From: Nocardiopsis sp. CNT312
GTDB lineage: Bacteria; Actinomycetota; Actinomycetes; Streptosporangiales; Streptosporangiaceae
DNA length: 64,000 bases
Reading direction: 5' to 3'
Assembly (NCBI RefSeq): GCF_000515115.1
Contig: NZ_AZXF01000025.1
Coordinates: forward strand, 11,497-75,496
This document shows, piece by piece, positions 6,997 to 15,629 of the stretch. The notes beneath the pieces were generated by a model that saw nothing but the letters and a program-made list of their open reading frames with translations, was not told the DNA's origin and made no database searches. Numbering within the stretch: the stretch's first letter is position 1; each line of letters begins with the position of its first letter. The position numbers and the translations under genes were made by a program.

Positions 6997-9900
6997 CTAC
7001 TCGTTCAACTGCTCCTCGATGGCCTCCAGGGCCTCGCGCAGGTCCTCGTTGGCCGTGTCCTGGTTCTCCTGGGCCTCCTCCCAGGCCTCGACGGCCTCGT
7101 TGAGGGCGTCGACCAGGTCCTGGTCGGAGGACCCGCCGTCTTCCGAGCCCTCGGCGGGCTCGTCCTCGGCCGGTTCCTCCTCCGCGGGCTCCTCGCCCTC
7201 GGGCAGGGGCGCCTCGCCCTCACCGAAGAGGTTGTTCAGCGCGTCCTGGAGGTTGTTGCCGATGGCCACGTCCTCACCGAAGCCCACCATCACCTGCTGG
7301 AGCAGCGGGAAGGAGGCCGCGCCGCCACCGCCGGCCTGGACGTACAGCGGCTCCACGTAGAGCAGGCCCTCCGCGAACGGCAGGGTCAGCAGGTTGCCCC
7401 GCGTCACCTCAGCGTTGGACTGCTCCAGCGGCAGCAGGACCTCGCGCACGGCGGCGTCGGAGTCGAAGGCGTTCTGCATCTGCCCCGGGCCGAAGGTGAC
7501 CCCGCTCCGCGGGAGTTCGAGCAGTTGCAACTGCCCGTAGCCGTCCGAGGAGGGGTCGCTGTTGACCGCCATGAACGCCGCCAGGTTCTCACGGCCCCGC
7601 GGGACGAACGTCGTGGTCAGCGAGAAGCTGGGCTCGTCCGACCCCGGGTACTTGATGGTCTGCCGGTAGGCGGGCATCGGCGCGTCGTTGCCGGTGGTCG
7701 GGTCCGTCGGAACCGTCCAGAAGTCCTGGCCGCCGTAGAAGGCCTCGGCACCGGTCACGTGGTACTCGCGCATGATCTCGCGCTGCACCTTGAACAGGTC
7801 GTCCGGGTAGCGGACGTGCTGGAGGAGGTCCTCGCTCATCTCGTCCTTGCCGGAGACCGCGTCCGGGAAGGCGTTCATCCAGGTCCGGAGGACCGGATCC
7901 TCCTCGTCCCACGCGTACAGGGTCACGGTGCCGTCGTAGGCGTCGACGGTCGCCTTGACCGAGTTGCGGATGTAGTTGACCTCGTTGCCGGGCAGGGCGC
8001 CCACCTGCTGCACCGAGCTGTCGGTGAAGGTGTCGCTCACCGCCTGGGTGAAGTCGATCGGCTTGGCGTAGGGGTAGCCGTTGGACGTGGTGTAGGCGTC
8101 CACGATCCACTGCACGCGGCCGTCGACGATCGCCGGGTAGGGGTTGCTGTCGGTGGTCAGGAACGGGGCGACCCGCTCCACCCGCTCCAGCGGGTCCCGC
8201 TCGTAGATGATCCGCGAGTCGTCCTCGATGGCGCTGTTGAGCAGGATGTTGGGTTCCTGGTACTTGATCGCGTACAGGATCCGGTCGAAGAAGTTGCTCA
8301 ACTGGACGCCGCCGTCGCCCTCGTAGCGGTTGTAGGCCTGGGAGGCGCCGTCCTCGGCGCCGTCCTCGGCCGCGCCCTCGTCGGCCTCGGCGGTCGGCTC
8401 CGCGGTCTCCTCCCCGCCGTCCTCGGAGTCCTGGGCGGGGGCCCGGGCCTCGTCCGCCTCCGGAGCGGGGCTCATCGTCGGGTCGACGGCGTCCTCCAGG
8501 GTCGGGACGTCCTCGGTCTCCTCCTCGGCGTCGAGCGGGTAGTCGTACTCGCGCTCGGCCTGGACGATGACGTAGTCGGCACCCTCCTGGCCGTAGTAGA
8601 TCCGCGGCTCGTACTCGCCCACGACCTCGCTCAGCTCACCGCGGGGCGGGATGTTGTACTCGGTGAAGACCGGTCGCCCCTCGTCGTCGATGAGGTTGCC
8701 CGCGGCGGCCACCATGCCGTAGCCGTGGGTGTAGATCAGGTGCCGGTTCAGCCAGTTGTCCTGGTCGGCGGGGGGACCGCTGAGCTCGCGGGCAGCGACG
8801 ATCGTGTCGATCAGGTTGCCCTCGGTGTCGGGGTAGCGGTCCACCTCCAGCACGTCCGGGAACTGGTAGAAGCCGCGGACCTGCTGCATCTGCTGGAAGG
8901 TCTGCGACACCACGGAGGGGTCGGCCAGGCGGACGCTGGGGATGGTGTCGGCCTCGGCCGCCAGCTCCTGCGGCGTCAGCTCCGTGGTGGCCTCGTAGTC
9001 CTGCACCTCGGTGTCGGCGATGCCGTAGGCGGCGCGGGTGGAGGCGATGTTGCGGTCGATGTACTCCTCTTCCAGGCGCAGCTCGTTGGGGTCGACCTGG
9101 AAGCGCTGGACGATCTCGGGGTAGGCCACGCCGATGATCAGCGCGGACAGCAGGAGGAGCCCGAGGCTGGCCACGGGGACCATGGTGTTCTTGAAGTAGA
9201 TGTTGGCGAAGAACAGCAGGGCGCAGATGACCGAGATGACGGTGAGGATGGTCAGGGCGACCTTGACCGCGTTCACGTCGGTGTAGGAGGCGCCGAAGGT
9301 GTACCCGCGCTCGGAGAAGACCAGCCCGTAGCGGTCCAGCCAGTAGGACGCGGCGCGCAGCAGCACGAAGACGCCCAGCAGCACCGACAGGTGCACGCGG
9401 GCGGACGGGGTGGCGCGCTGGCCGCCGTCGGTCTGCAGGCGCACGCCGCCGTACAGGTACTGCACGACGACCGCGGCGATGAAGGCCAGGACCACGGCCG
9501 CGTACACGTAGCCGAGCAGCGTCCGCAGGAACGGGTAGGTGAAGGCGTAGAAGCCGATGTCCCTGCCGAACTCGGGGTCGGTCACCCCGAACTCGGAGGC
9601 GTTCATGAACTGGAGGAAGGAGCGCCAGTCACCGCTGGAGGCGATGCCCGCCAGGACGGCGAGGACGCCGACGGCGATCCAGAAGAACAGGACGCGGTGC
9701 GGGTCGATCGACTGCCGGTACCGGTCCAGGCCCTGCTGCTCCAGGCTCAGCGGGCGCACGCGCGGGCGGAACCGGTAGGCGAAGAAGATGCTCAGGCCGA
9801 CGATGGCGCCCATTACCAACGCGGACACGGCGAACAGCAGGGCCCGCGTCCACAGTTCGGTCACGAACACCGAGCTGTATCCGACGGCGCTGAACCACTT

Positions 9901-10032
9901 GAAGTCGGTCCAGAAGTTCGCGGCGAGCCCCAGGCCCGCGATGATGACGACCACGGTCGCCGCGACAGGCGCGAGCAACCTTGATCGGCGAGGCATACGC
10001 GCAGGTGGTGCGCCGGGCGATCGGAAGCTCAC
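6997..10032 (-). CDS. UPF0182 family integral membrane protein
   Basis: A 1011-residue member of UPF0182, a large membrane-protein family universal in actinobacteria with no assigned biochemical role. The N-terminal third holds about seven membrane helices, starting with LLAPVAATVVVIIAGLGLAA and including ALLFAVSALVMGAIVGLSIFF. The rest is a large extracytoplasmic region rich in Tyr and Asp. An acidic, probably disordered insert lies near residues 500-570, and the Glu-rich tail is expected to be coiled coil. The start may be the annotated one or MPRRSRLL 12 residues in. It is divergent from the PPA1309-type gene, and in Mycobacterium the homologue (Rv3193c) keeps the same neighbour on this side, the PDZ-Lon protease. 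Confidence 0.9.
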   Translation of the reverse strand: MSFRSPGAPPARMPRRSRLLAPVAATVVVIIAGLGLAANFWTDFKWFSAVGYSSVFVTELWTRALLFAVSALVMGAIVGLSIFFAYRFRPRVRPLSLEQQGLDRYRQSIDPHRVLFFWIAVGVLAVLAGIASSGDWRSFLQFMNASEFGVTDPEFGRDIGFYAFTYPFLRTLLGYVYAAVVLAFIAAVVVQYLYGGVRLQTDGGQRATPSARVHLSVLLGVFVLLRAASYWLDRYGLVFSERGYTFGASYTDVNAVKVALTILTVISVICALLFFANIYFKNTMVPVASLGLLLLSALIIGVAYPEIVQRFQVDPNELRLEEEYIDRNIASTRAAYGIADTEVQDYEATTELTPQELAAEADTIPSVRLADPSVVSQTFQQMQQVRGFYQFPDVLEVDRYPDTEGNLIDTIVAARELSGPPADQDNWLNRHLIYTHGYGMVAAAGNLIDDEGRPVFTEYNIPPRGELSEVVGEYEPRIYYGQEGADYVIVQAEREYDYPLDAEEETEDVPTLEDAVDPTMSPAPEADEARAPAQDSEDGGEETAEPTAEADEGAAEDGAEDGASQAYNRYEGDGGVQLSNFFDRILYAIKYQEPNILLNSAIEDDSRIIYERDPLERVERVAPFLTTDSNPYPAIVDGRVQWIVDAYTTSNGYPYAKPIDFTQAVSDTFTDSSVQQVGALPGNEVNYIRNSVKATVDAYDGTVTLYAWDEEDPVLRTWMNAFPDAVSGKDEMSEDLLQHVRYPDDLFKVQREIMREYHVTGAEAFYGGQDFWTVPTDPTTGNDAPMPAYRQTIKYPGSDEPSFSLTTTFVPRGRENLAAFMAVNSDPSSDGYGQLQLLELPRSGVTFGPGQMQNAFDSDAAVREVLLPLEQSNAEVTRGNLLTLPFAEGLLYVEPLYVQAGGGGAASFPLLQQVMVGFGEDVAIGNNLQDALNNLFGEGEAPLPEGEEPAEEEPAEDEPAEGSEDGGSSDQDLVDALNEAVEAWEEAQENQDTANEDLREALEAIEEQLNE

Positions 10033-10252
10033 GCCTCCCCCTCGTTCTGGCTTGGTAGGTGCGTTTTCGGTGCGCGTGTGGGCGCCTTCTTACAGAGAAC
10101 TTCATCCGGTCGCGCCGGGTTCCCGAAAACCTCCGCATCCGGGTGACGAGGCTGTATCGGTGCGGTATCGGTGCGGCATCCGGCGGACCTTCTGCATGAC
10201 CTTACTGTCCGGAGTGGGAGCCGCGGGGTCCGGTATCGGTCACCATGGAGGT

Positions 10253-10768
10253 GTGTCGAATATTCGCGAAGCCGTCATGGACCTCGAACGCCACGCCGCA
10301 GAACAGGGGTGGGACCGGCCGCTGGGCCTGTACGCCCTGGTTCCCACCGCCGAACTGCTGAAGGCGGAGCCGGGCCTGGCCGACCTGCTGGGGCTGGACG
10401 CCCCGGCCGACCCCGACGAACTGACCCCGGTCGAGCAGGAGGCCCTGCCCGACGGCGTCACCCTGGAGGACGCGCTGGGCAGCATCCTGTGGCCGGAGGA
10501 CGTGGCGGGCTGTGCCCTGGTCATGGAGCGCCTGGTGGTGAAGGGGTCGGACGAGACCCTGGCCGCGGGCGAGGACCCGGTGGCCGAGGGCAAGCAGACC
10601 GAGGAGATCCGGATGGTCGCCGGGGTGATGCGCGACGGCGCGCGGCACTGCGCGATGCGCATGCGCAGCCACGACAGCGAGGACGAGGTCCTCAGCGGCC
10701 CCGACCTCATCCCGGCGCTCACCTCGGCGCTGGCGCTGACGCTCGACCTCGACGAGGCCGACGGGTGA
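10253..10768 (+). CDS. PPA1309 family protein
   Basis: A 171-residue acidic soluble protein of the PPA1309 family, conserved beside UPF0182 and PDZ-Lon genes in many actinobacteria. Its function is unknown. The family pattern is clear: WDRPLGLYALVPTAELL near the N-terminus, then SILWPEDVAGCALVMERLVV, VAGVMRDGARHCAMRMRSH and a C-terminal LIPALTSALALTLDL helix. The start is not settled. GTG at 10253 directly abuts a GGAGGT, which is too close to serve it well, and the next in-frame start is ATG at 10277. It converges with the PDZ-Lon gene, the two stops being nine bases apart. Confidence 0.8.
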   Translation: MSNIREAVMDLERHAAEQGWDRPLGLYALVPTAELLKAEPGLADLLGLDAPADPDELTPVEQEALPDGVTLEDALGSILWPEDVAGCALVMERLVVKGSDETLAAGEDPVAEGKQTEEIRMVAGVMRDGARHCAMRMRSHDSEDEVLSGPDLIPALTSALALTLDLDEADG

Positions 10769-10777
10769 CCGGAGCGG

Positions 10778-11866
10778 TCAGGCCTCGCAGCGTGGCAGCT
10801 CGCCCTCACCGGTGCGGATGGTCTCCAGGGCCGCCACGGCGTCGGTGAGGGTCTCCACCCGGACCACCTCCAGGTCGTCGAGGGCGGCGGAGTCGAAGGT
10901 CTGGTCGCAGCTCTCGGCGGCCACCAGGAAGTACTCGGCACCGTCGCGCTCGGCGCTGACCATCTTCTGCGCGATACCGCTGATGCCGCCGACACGGCCG
11001 TCGGAGGTGATGGTGCCCGATCCTGCCACGGAGGCGCCGCCGGTGAGGCTCTCCTCGCTGAGGCGGTCCATGATGCCGAGGGCGAAGACCATGCCCGCGC
11101 TGGGGCCGCCGATCTCCCCGACGGAGATCTCCACGTCCACGGGGAAGTCCATGTCGTCGGCGATGAGGATGCCGACCGCCGCCGTGCCGTCCTCGGCCTC
11201 GGTCGTCTCGACCTCCACCTCGACGCTCTCCCCGTCGCGGTCCAGTACCAGCTCCACGGGGTCGCCGGGCTCGCGCGCGCCCACCCGTTCGACGACGGCG
11301 GAGCTGCCCACGGCCTCCTCGGGGTCGTCGCCGCCCGTGTCGGTGGGGACGGGCTCGCCGTCGATGGCGACGATCACGTCCCCCGCCTCGACCAGGCCCT
11401 CCGCCGGCATGCCCTCGACCGTCCCGGCGACCAGCGGCACCGCCTGGTAGCCGATGCCGAGCTGGTTGAGCGCGGCGGCGGTGGCGTTGGTCTGGGAGTC
11501 GTTCATCTGGACCGTCTGGCGTTCGCTGACCTCCTCCGGGGAGCGGTCGGCGGGGAACAGCAGCTCCTCCGGCATGATCGCGTTGCTGGGCGAGAGCCAG
11601 GCGGTGAGGACGGTGAGCAGGTTGAGCCGGTTCTGGGGACCGCCCGCGTACTGGACGGTCACCATGGAGAGCGCACCGTCGTGCTCGTAGCTGTCGGCGC
11701 CCTCGACCCGGATCACCGGTTCGCCGTCGTAGTCGCCCACCGTGTTCAGGGTGAGGCCGGGCGAGGCGACCAGGTAGGGCATGGGGAGGTACAGACCGCC
11801 CACGCCCAGTCCCACAAGGAGGACGAGCGAGACGACAAGGGTCAGGAGGCGACGAACCATGCCCAT
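10778..11866 (-). CDS. PDZ domain / Lon-type (S16) serine protease, YlbL-like
   Basis: A 362-residue membrane-anchored protease of the YlbL class. One N-terminal helix (LLTLVVSLVLLVGLGVGGLYL) anchors it with the rest outside. A PDZ domain covers about residues 140-225 and includes GLVEAGDVIVAIDGEPVPT. The C-terminal Lon (S16) domain has the nucleophile Ser in GGPSAGMVFALG near residue 258 and the paired Lys in IAQKMVSAE near 298. This Ser-Lys dyad is intact, so activity is likely. Substrates are unknown; Bacillus YlbL is linked to cell-division control after DNA damage, which would suit the repair genes nearby. The Mycobacterium counterpart is Rv3194c. Confidence 0.9.
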   Translation of the reverse strand: MGMVRRLLTLVVSLVLLVGLGVGGLYLPMPYLVASPGLTLNTVGDYDGEPVIRVEGADSYEHDGALSMVTVQYAGGPQNRLNLLTVLTAWLSPSNAIMPEELLFPADRSPEEVSERQTVQMNDSQTNATAAALNQLGIGYQAVPLVAGTVEGMPAEGLVEAGDVIVAIDGEPVPTDTGGDDPEEAVGSSAVVERVGAREPGDPVELVLDRDGESVEVEVETTEAEDGTAAVGILIADDMDFPVDVEISVGEIGGPSAGMVFALGIMDRLSEESLTGGASVAGSGTITSDGRVGGISGIAQKMVSAERDGAEYFLVAAESCDQTFDSAALDDLEVVRVETLTDAVAALETIRTGEGELPRCEA

Positions 11867-11937
11867 ACCCTACGACCGCCCGGACACCGGTGGTTCACCC
11901 GGTCACCCGGCGTCCACCTCGGGGTCCTCACCCCTGG

Positions 11938-12375
11938 TCACGGAGTGCCCACCCACTCGTCGTCCCCGTCCTCGAAGGACTGGTGCTTCCAGATGGGCAC
12001 CTGGGCCTTGAGGTCGTCGATGAGGCGGCGGCAGGCGGCGAAGGCCTCCTCCCGGTGCGCGGCCGCGGCGGCCACCACGACCGCGGCGTCCCCGATCTCC
12101 AGGTCGCCCACCCGGTGGACGGCCGCCATCCGCACGACCGGCCTGCCGGGGGCCGTGGTGTCGGTGAGCACCTTCTCCATCACCGAGCGCAGGCGCTCCT
12201 CGACCGAGGGGTGCGCGGAGTAGGCCAGGCGGGCGACGTCGCGCCCGTGGTCGTGGTCGCGGACCGTGCCGACGAACACGGCGGTACCGCCCGCACGCGG
12301 GTCCGACACGGCGTTGAGGACCTCGTCCACCGACAGCGGGGTGTCGCGTACCGCAGCGAGAGTGATTTCTTCCAC
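11938..12375 (-). CDS. moaE: Molybdopterin synthase catalytic subunit
   Basis: A 145-residue MoaE, the large subunit of molybdopterin synthase. It places two sulfurs on precursor Z (cPMP) with MoaD as sulfur donor. Family motifs are GGTAVFVGTVRDHDHG, a VHRVGDLEIGDAAVVVAA strand and the catalytic C-terminal PIWKHQSFEDGDDEWVG. The start is GTG at 12375; sequence upstream of it shows no family homology. moaD is not in the window. The MoeZ-type activating protein encoded at 33.7-34.9 kb would recharge MoaD, linking the two loci functionally. Confidence 0.92.
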   Translation of the reverse strand: MEEITLAAVRDTPLSVDEVLNAVSDPRAGGTAVFVGTVRDHDHGRDVARLAYSAHPSVEERLRSVMEKVLTDTTAPGRPVVRMAAVHRVGDLEIGDAAVVVAAAAAHREEAFAACRRLIDDLKAQVPIWKHQSFEDGDDEWVGTP

Positions 12376-12431
12376 GCCACGAACGTACCAACACCGGGTC
12401 GGCCGGTTCACGCCCCGGCACCCGGCCTCTC

Positions 12432-13559
12432 CTATTCCCGCCCGCGTCTGCGCAGGTGGCGGATGGCCGCCGCCGTGCCGATCGCCGCGGCGGCGGCACC
12501 CGCGGCCCCGGCGGCGGTGATGGTGACCTCCTTGGCGCCCAGGGTGCGGCCCACCAGCGCCGGCCTGCCGCTGCGGTGCTCCAGCAGCTCCGCGAGGGCC
12601 TCCTCGTTGGTGTAGCGGGGCTTCCAGCCCGCCTCGCGCAGGGCGCGGCAGTCCGCCACACACGGGTAGACGAGGTGCTTGAGCTCGCTCTCCGCGGCGG
12701 GGGTGATCCTGGCCTGGTGCAGGCGGCGGATCGCGCCGAACACCAGGTTCGGTGCGACCTCGAAGTGCTTCATCTCCGCGAGGTCCTCCACCTCGTCCTG
12801 GGAGAGGGAGCCCTCGCTGGCGACGGTCACCACACCCCGGGCCCCCTCCACACCGTGCAGGGCGCAGAAGGCCAGGGCGTCGACCAGGTCGTCGACGTGG
12901 CAGAACTGCCACCGCTGTTCGTGCCCCTTCACCGTCAGCAGGCGCGGCGACGAGAAGTGGCGGCTGACCAGGCCGTCCTGGCCGGGTCCCACGAGCGCGG
13001 CCGGCCGCACGACCGTCACCGACAGCCCCGGGTGGGCGCGGCGGGCCCGCTCCACCAGGGCCTCGATCTCGGCGAAGTCCCCGGTCAGTCCGGCGCTGTT
13101 GTCGGAGACGCGCGGGGCGTCCTCGGGCAGCGGGACCGGGTGGTCGGGTCTGGCGCCGTAGACCACGGTGCTGGTGACGAGGACCACCCGGGGGACCCCG
13201 GAGGCCGCCGCGGCGGTCAGCACCGTCTGCGCCGCCCGGATGTTGTGGGCGCGGCGCCGGGCGGGCCTGGTCTCCAGGGAGCGGTCGTCGGCCGTGTGCA
13301 CCAGGACGTCGATGCCGCCCAGGCGGGAGACCAGCCCGGGGTCGCAGACGTCGGCCACACGCCAGGTGACTCCGCGCAGGTCGGCGAGTTCGCCGTCGAT
13401 CGCCACGACCTCCCGTGGGGCCGTGGAACCATTCGGCACGGTCAGGCGTTGTACCAGGAGCCGTCCCGGCCCGGAGGCGGCGCCGGTGACCCCGACCACC
13501 GTGCCCGCGCCTTCGGACGGGGTGTGCTCTGGGCGAACCTGGCTGCTTTCGGTATTCAC
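12432..13559 (-). CDS. SDR/NAD-epimerase-fold protein lacking the catalytic Tyr-Lys pair
   Basis: A 375-residue extended short-chain dehydrogenase fold with a C-terminal membrane segment. The nucleotide loop VVGVTGAASGPGR is near residues 21-33, with Asp pairs such as VADVCD further on. TSTVVYGA and TVVRPAALVGPG mark the substrate half. Where extended SDRs carry YxxxK, this protein reads TGDFAEIEALVERA: the Tyr is Phe, the Lys is absent, and residues are missing. Redox catalysis by the usual mechanism is therefore doubtful. The tail ITAAGAAGAAAAAIGTAAAI followed by RHLRRRG looks like a membrane anchor. The start is GTG 13559 with GGGAG nine bases upstream. It lies between moaE and the Zincin_2 gene and may act as a binding or scaffold protein. 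Confidence 0.75.
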   Translation of the reverse strand: MNTESSQVRPEHTPSEGAGTVVGVTGAASGPGRLLVQRLTVPNGSTAPREVVAIDGELADLRGVTWRVADVCDPGLVSRLGGIDVLVHTADDRSLETRPARRRAHNIRAAQTVLTAAAASGVPRVVLVTSTVVYGARPDHPVPLPEDAPRVSDNSAGLTGDFAEIEALVERARRAHPGLSVTVVRPAALVGPGQDGLVSRHFSSPRLLTVKGHEQRWQFCHVDDLVDALAFCALHGVEGARGVVTVASEGSLSQDEVEDLAEMKHFEVAPNLVFGAIRRLHQARITPAAESELKHLVYPCVADCRALREAGWKPRYTNEEALAELLEHRSGRPALVGRTLGAKEVTITAAGAAGAAAAAIGTAAAIRHLRRRGRE

Positions 13560-13623
13560 TCCGGGCGACTCCCAGCTAACGTGACCAGTGGAGACCAAAC
13601 CTAATCCTGCCTGAGGTCTGATA

Positions 13624-15015
13624 GTGAGCGACCTGCCTTTCGGTTTCAGCATGCCGAACGATCCCGACGACGAGTCCGGACGCCACTCCGGCGGCTCGGG
13701 TGCCGGCAGCGGCCGCCCGGGCGGAGGGGACTCCCAAGGACCGGGCGACTTCCCGTTCGGCGACCCGCAACAGATGGCGAACATGCTGCGCCAGTTCGCC
13801 GACATGATGTCGTCGCAGCCCGCGCCGGGTTCCGGCGGCGGTTCCCCGTCCGCGTCGGGGATCAACTGGGACACGGTCAAGAACATCGCGCGGCACACGG
13901 TGTCCCAGCACGGCGACGCCAGTGTCCCGCCGCACGACTACGCCAAGGTCGAGGAGGCGCTGCGCCTGGCCGACCTGTGGCTCGACCAGGCCACCGACCT
14001 GCCCTCGGGCCTCCAGACCGCCCAGGCCTGGAGCCGGTCGGAGTGGATCGAGAAGACCATGGACACGTGGGCGCAGCTGTGCGACCCGCTGACCTCCAAG
14101 ACCGTCCAGTCCATGGGGCGGAACCTGCCCGAGGAGATGCGGAACGTGGCCGGCCCCCTGCTGGGGATGGTCCAGCAGATGGGCGGCATGATGGTCGGCC
14201 AGCAGGCGGGCCAGGCCATCGGTGAGCTGGCGCGCGAGGTGATCGGCACCACCGACATCGGCCTGCCGCTCGCCGGGGAGGGCCGCGCCGCGCTCCTGCC
14301 GCCGGGCGTGGCGGCGTTCGGTGAGGGTCTGGGCATCCCCGACGACGAGGTTCGGCTGTACCTGGCCTCCCGCGAGGCCGCCGTGCACCGGCTGTACTCG
14401 CACGTGCCGTGGCTGCGCTCACACGTGTCCCGGTTGGTGGAGGAGTACGCCTCCGGGATGTCGTTCGACGTCAGCGGCCTGGAGGACCGGCTCGGAGGGC
14501 TCGACCTCACCGACCCGGAGGCGCTCCAGGAGGCGCTGGCCGGCGGCGGGGGTACCGAGGGCCTGTTCCAGCCCGAGGACACGCCTCAGCAGAAGGCCGC
14601 GCTGAGCCGCCTGGAGACGACCCTGGCGCTGATCGAGGGCTGGGTGGCCACGGTGGTCTCCGACGCGGTGGCCGAGCGCCTGCCGCAGGAGGGTGCGCTG
14701 GCCGAGGCGACCCGGCGGCGCCGGGCGACCGGCGGTCCCGCCGAGCACACCTTCGCCGCCCTGGTGGGCCTGGAGCTGCGCCCGCGCCGTCTGCGGGAGG
14801 CGTCCGTCCTGTGGGAGAAGCTGGAGCGGGAGCGGGGGATCGAGGGGCGGGACGCCGTGTGGCAGCACCCGGACCTGATGCCCACCGGTGACGACCTGGA
14901 CGACCCGGACGCCTTCGTGCGCGGCCGCGACGAGGGGCTCGACCTCTCGGCGCTCACCGACGACGCCCCGGAGGCCGGGGAGGACGAGGGAGACGACGGG
15001 AAGAAGGGCGAGTAG
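13624..15015 (+). CDS. DUF2342/Zincin_2 family protein
   Basis: A 463-residue protein of the DUF2342 (Zincin_2) family, orthologous in position to Rv3195 of Mycobacterium. It opens with a Gly-rich tail and QQMANMLRQFADMM, and the family core includes GMVQQMGGMMVGQQAGQAIG, GTTDIGLPL and HRLYSHVPWLRSHVSRLVEEY. Some members are annotated as zinc metalloproteases, but I see no HExxH; the best placed stretch is HRLYSH, so protease activity should not be assumed. The start is GTG 13624 with a TGAGG upstream. The stop overlaps directly into the NUDIX gene, which is probably co-translated. Confidence 0.85.
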   Translation: MSDLPFGFSMPNDPDDESGRHSGGSGAGSGRPGGGDSQGPGDFPFGDPQQMANMLRQFADMMSSQPAPGSGGGSPSASGINWDTVKNIARHTVSQHGDASVPPHDYAKVEEALRLADLWLDQATDLPSGLQTAQAWSRSEWIEKTMDTWAQLCDPLTSKTVQSMGRNLPEEMRNVAGPLLGMVQQMGGMMVGQQAGQAIGELAREVIGTTDIGLPLAGEGRAALLPPGVAAFGEGLGIPDDEVRLYLASREAAVHRLYSHVPWLRSHVSRLVEEYASGMSFDVSGLEDRLGGLDLTDPEALQEALAGGGGTEGLFQPEDTPQQKAALSRLETTLALIEGWVATVVSDAVAERLPQEGALAEATRRRRATGGPAEHTFAALVGLELRPRRLREASVLWEKLERERGIEGRDAVWQHPDLMPTGDDLDDPDAFVRGRDEGLDLSALTDDAPEAGEDEGDDGKKGE

Positions 15016-15570
15016 GTGTCGCTGCACGCGGACGCCCGGGCGGTGCTGGGGGCGTGGGCGGCCCCCGACGCCCGGCAGGAGGAGCTGCGCGTCTCCTACC
15101 TGGAGCACCTGGACGCGCACGGGGACGCCATGTGGCGGGAGTGCCTGCCGGGTCACCTGACCGCCTCGACGGCGATCATCTCCGCGGACGGTTCCCGGGT
15201 GGCCCTGGTGCTGCACGGCACCCTCAACATGTGGTTGCAGACCGGCGGCCACTGCGAGCCGGAGGACACGACCCTGGCGGGGGCCGCGCTGCGCGAGGCG
15301 GCCGAGGAGTCGGGGATCGACGGCCTCACCCTGCTGCCGTCGCCGGTGCGCCTGGACCGGCACGCGGTGCCGTGCGGGGGCGGCAGCCACCACCTGGACG
15401 TGCAGTTCGCGGCCGTGGCACCGCCAGACGCCGTGCTGGTGCGGGACCCCGAGGAGTCCGACGACCTGGGCTGGTTCCCGATCGAGGGGGTCCCCGACCC
15501 CTCGGACGAGCCGTGCCGTGCCCTGGTGCGCACCGCCGCCGCGGCCGTGGCCGCCCTCCGGAACACGTAG
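15016..15570 (+). CDS. NUDIX hydrolase
   Basis: A 184-residue NUDIX enzyme, expected to cleave a nucleoside diphosphate linked to another moiety. The box reads GGHCEPEDTTLAGAALREAA then EESGI. The REAAEESG core with its metal-binding glutamates is intact, while the spacing before it is two residues longer than the standard form, as in the GGH-E-PGD subgroup. Basic and acidic catalytic residues look complete, but the substrate cannot be read from sequence. GTG 15016 directly follows the TAG of the Zincin_2 gene, so translation is coupled. It ends convergently with the nuclease-like gene, separated by a strong hairpin. Confidence 0.88.
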   Translation: MSLHADARAVLGAWAAPDARQEELRVSYLEHLDAHGDAMWRECLPGHLTASTAIISADGSRVALVLHGTLNMWLQTGGHCEPEDTTLAGAALREAAEESGIDGLTLLPSPVRLDRHAVPCGGGSHHLDVQFAAVAPPDAVLVRDPEESDDLGWFPIEGVPDPSDEPCRALVRTAAAAVAALRNT

Positions 15571-15586
15571 GCGCCGCGGCGCGCGT

Positions 15587-15618
15587 CCCGCCCCTCCGGC
15601 ACCGGGCGGAGGGGCGGG
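15587..15618. terminator. Bidirectional hairpin between convergent genes
   Basis: A perfect 12-bp GC stem (15587-15598 with 15607-15618) and an eight-base loop, placed between the convergent stops at 15570 and 15630. There is no T-run on either strand. Confidence 0.65.
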
Positions 15619-15629
15619 GCCACCCGGGA

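Noticed and set aside
6808-9984. 1058-codon plus-strand frame opposite the UPF0182 gene
   Set aside because: Its sequence is a low-complexity Val/Gly/Leu/Arg shadow of the minus-strand gene, which carries clear membrane helices and a known family.
13624-15015. Active HExxH zinc protease
   Set aside because: The family is sometimes annotated so, but no HExxH is present in this protein.
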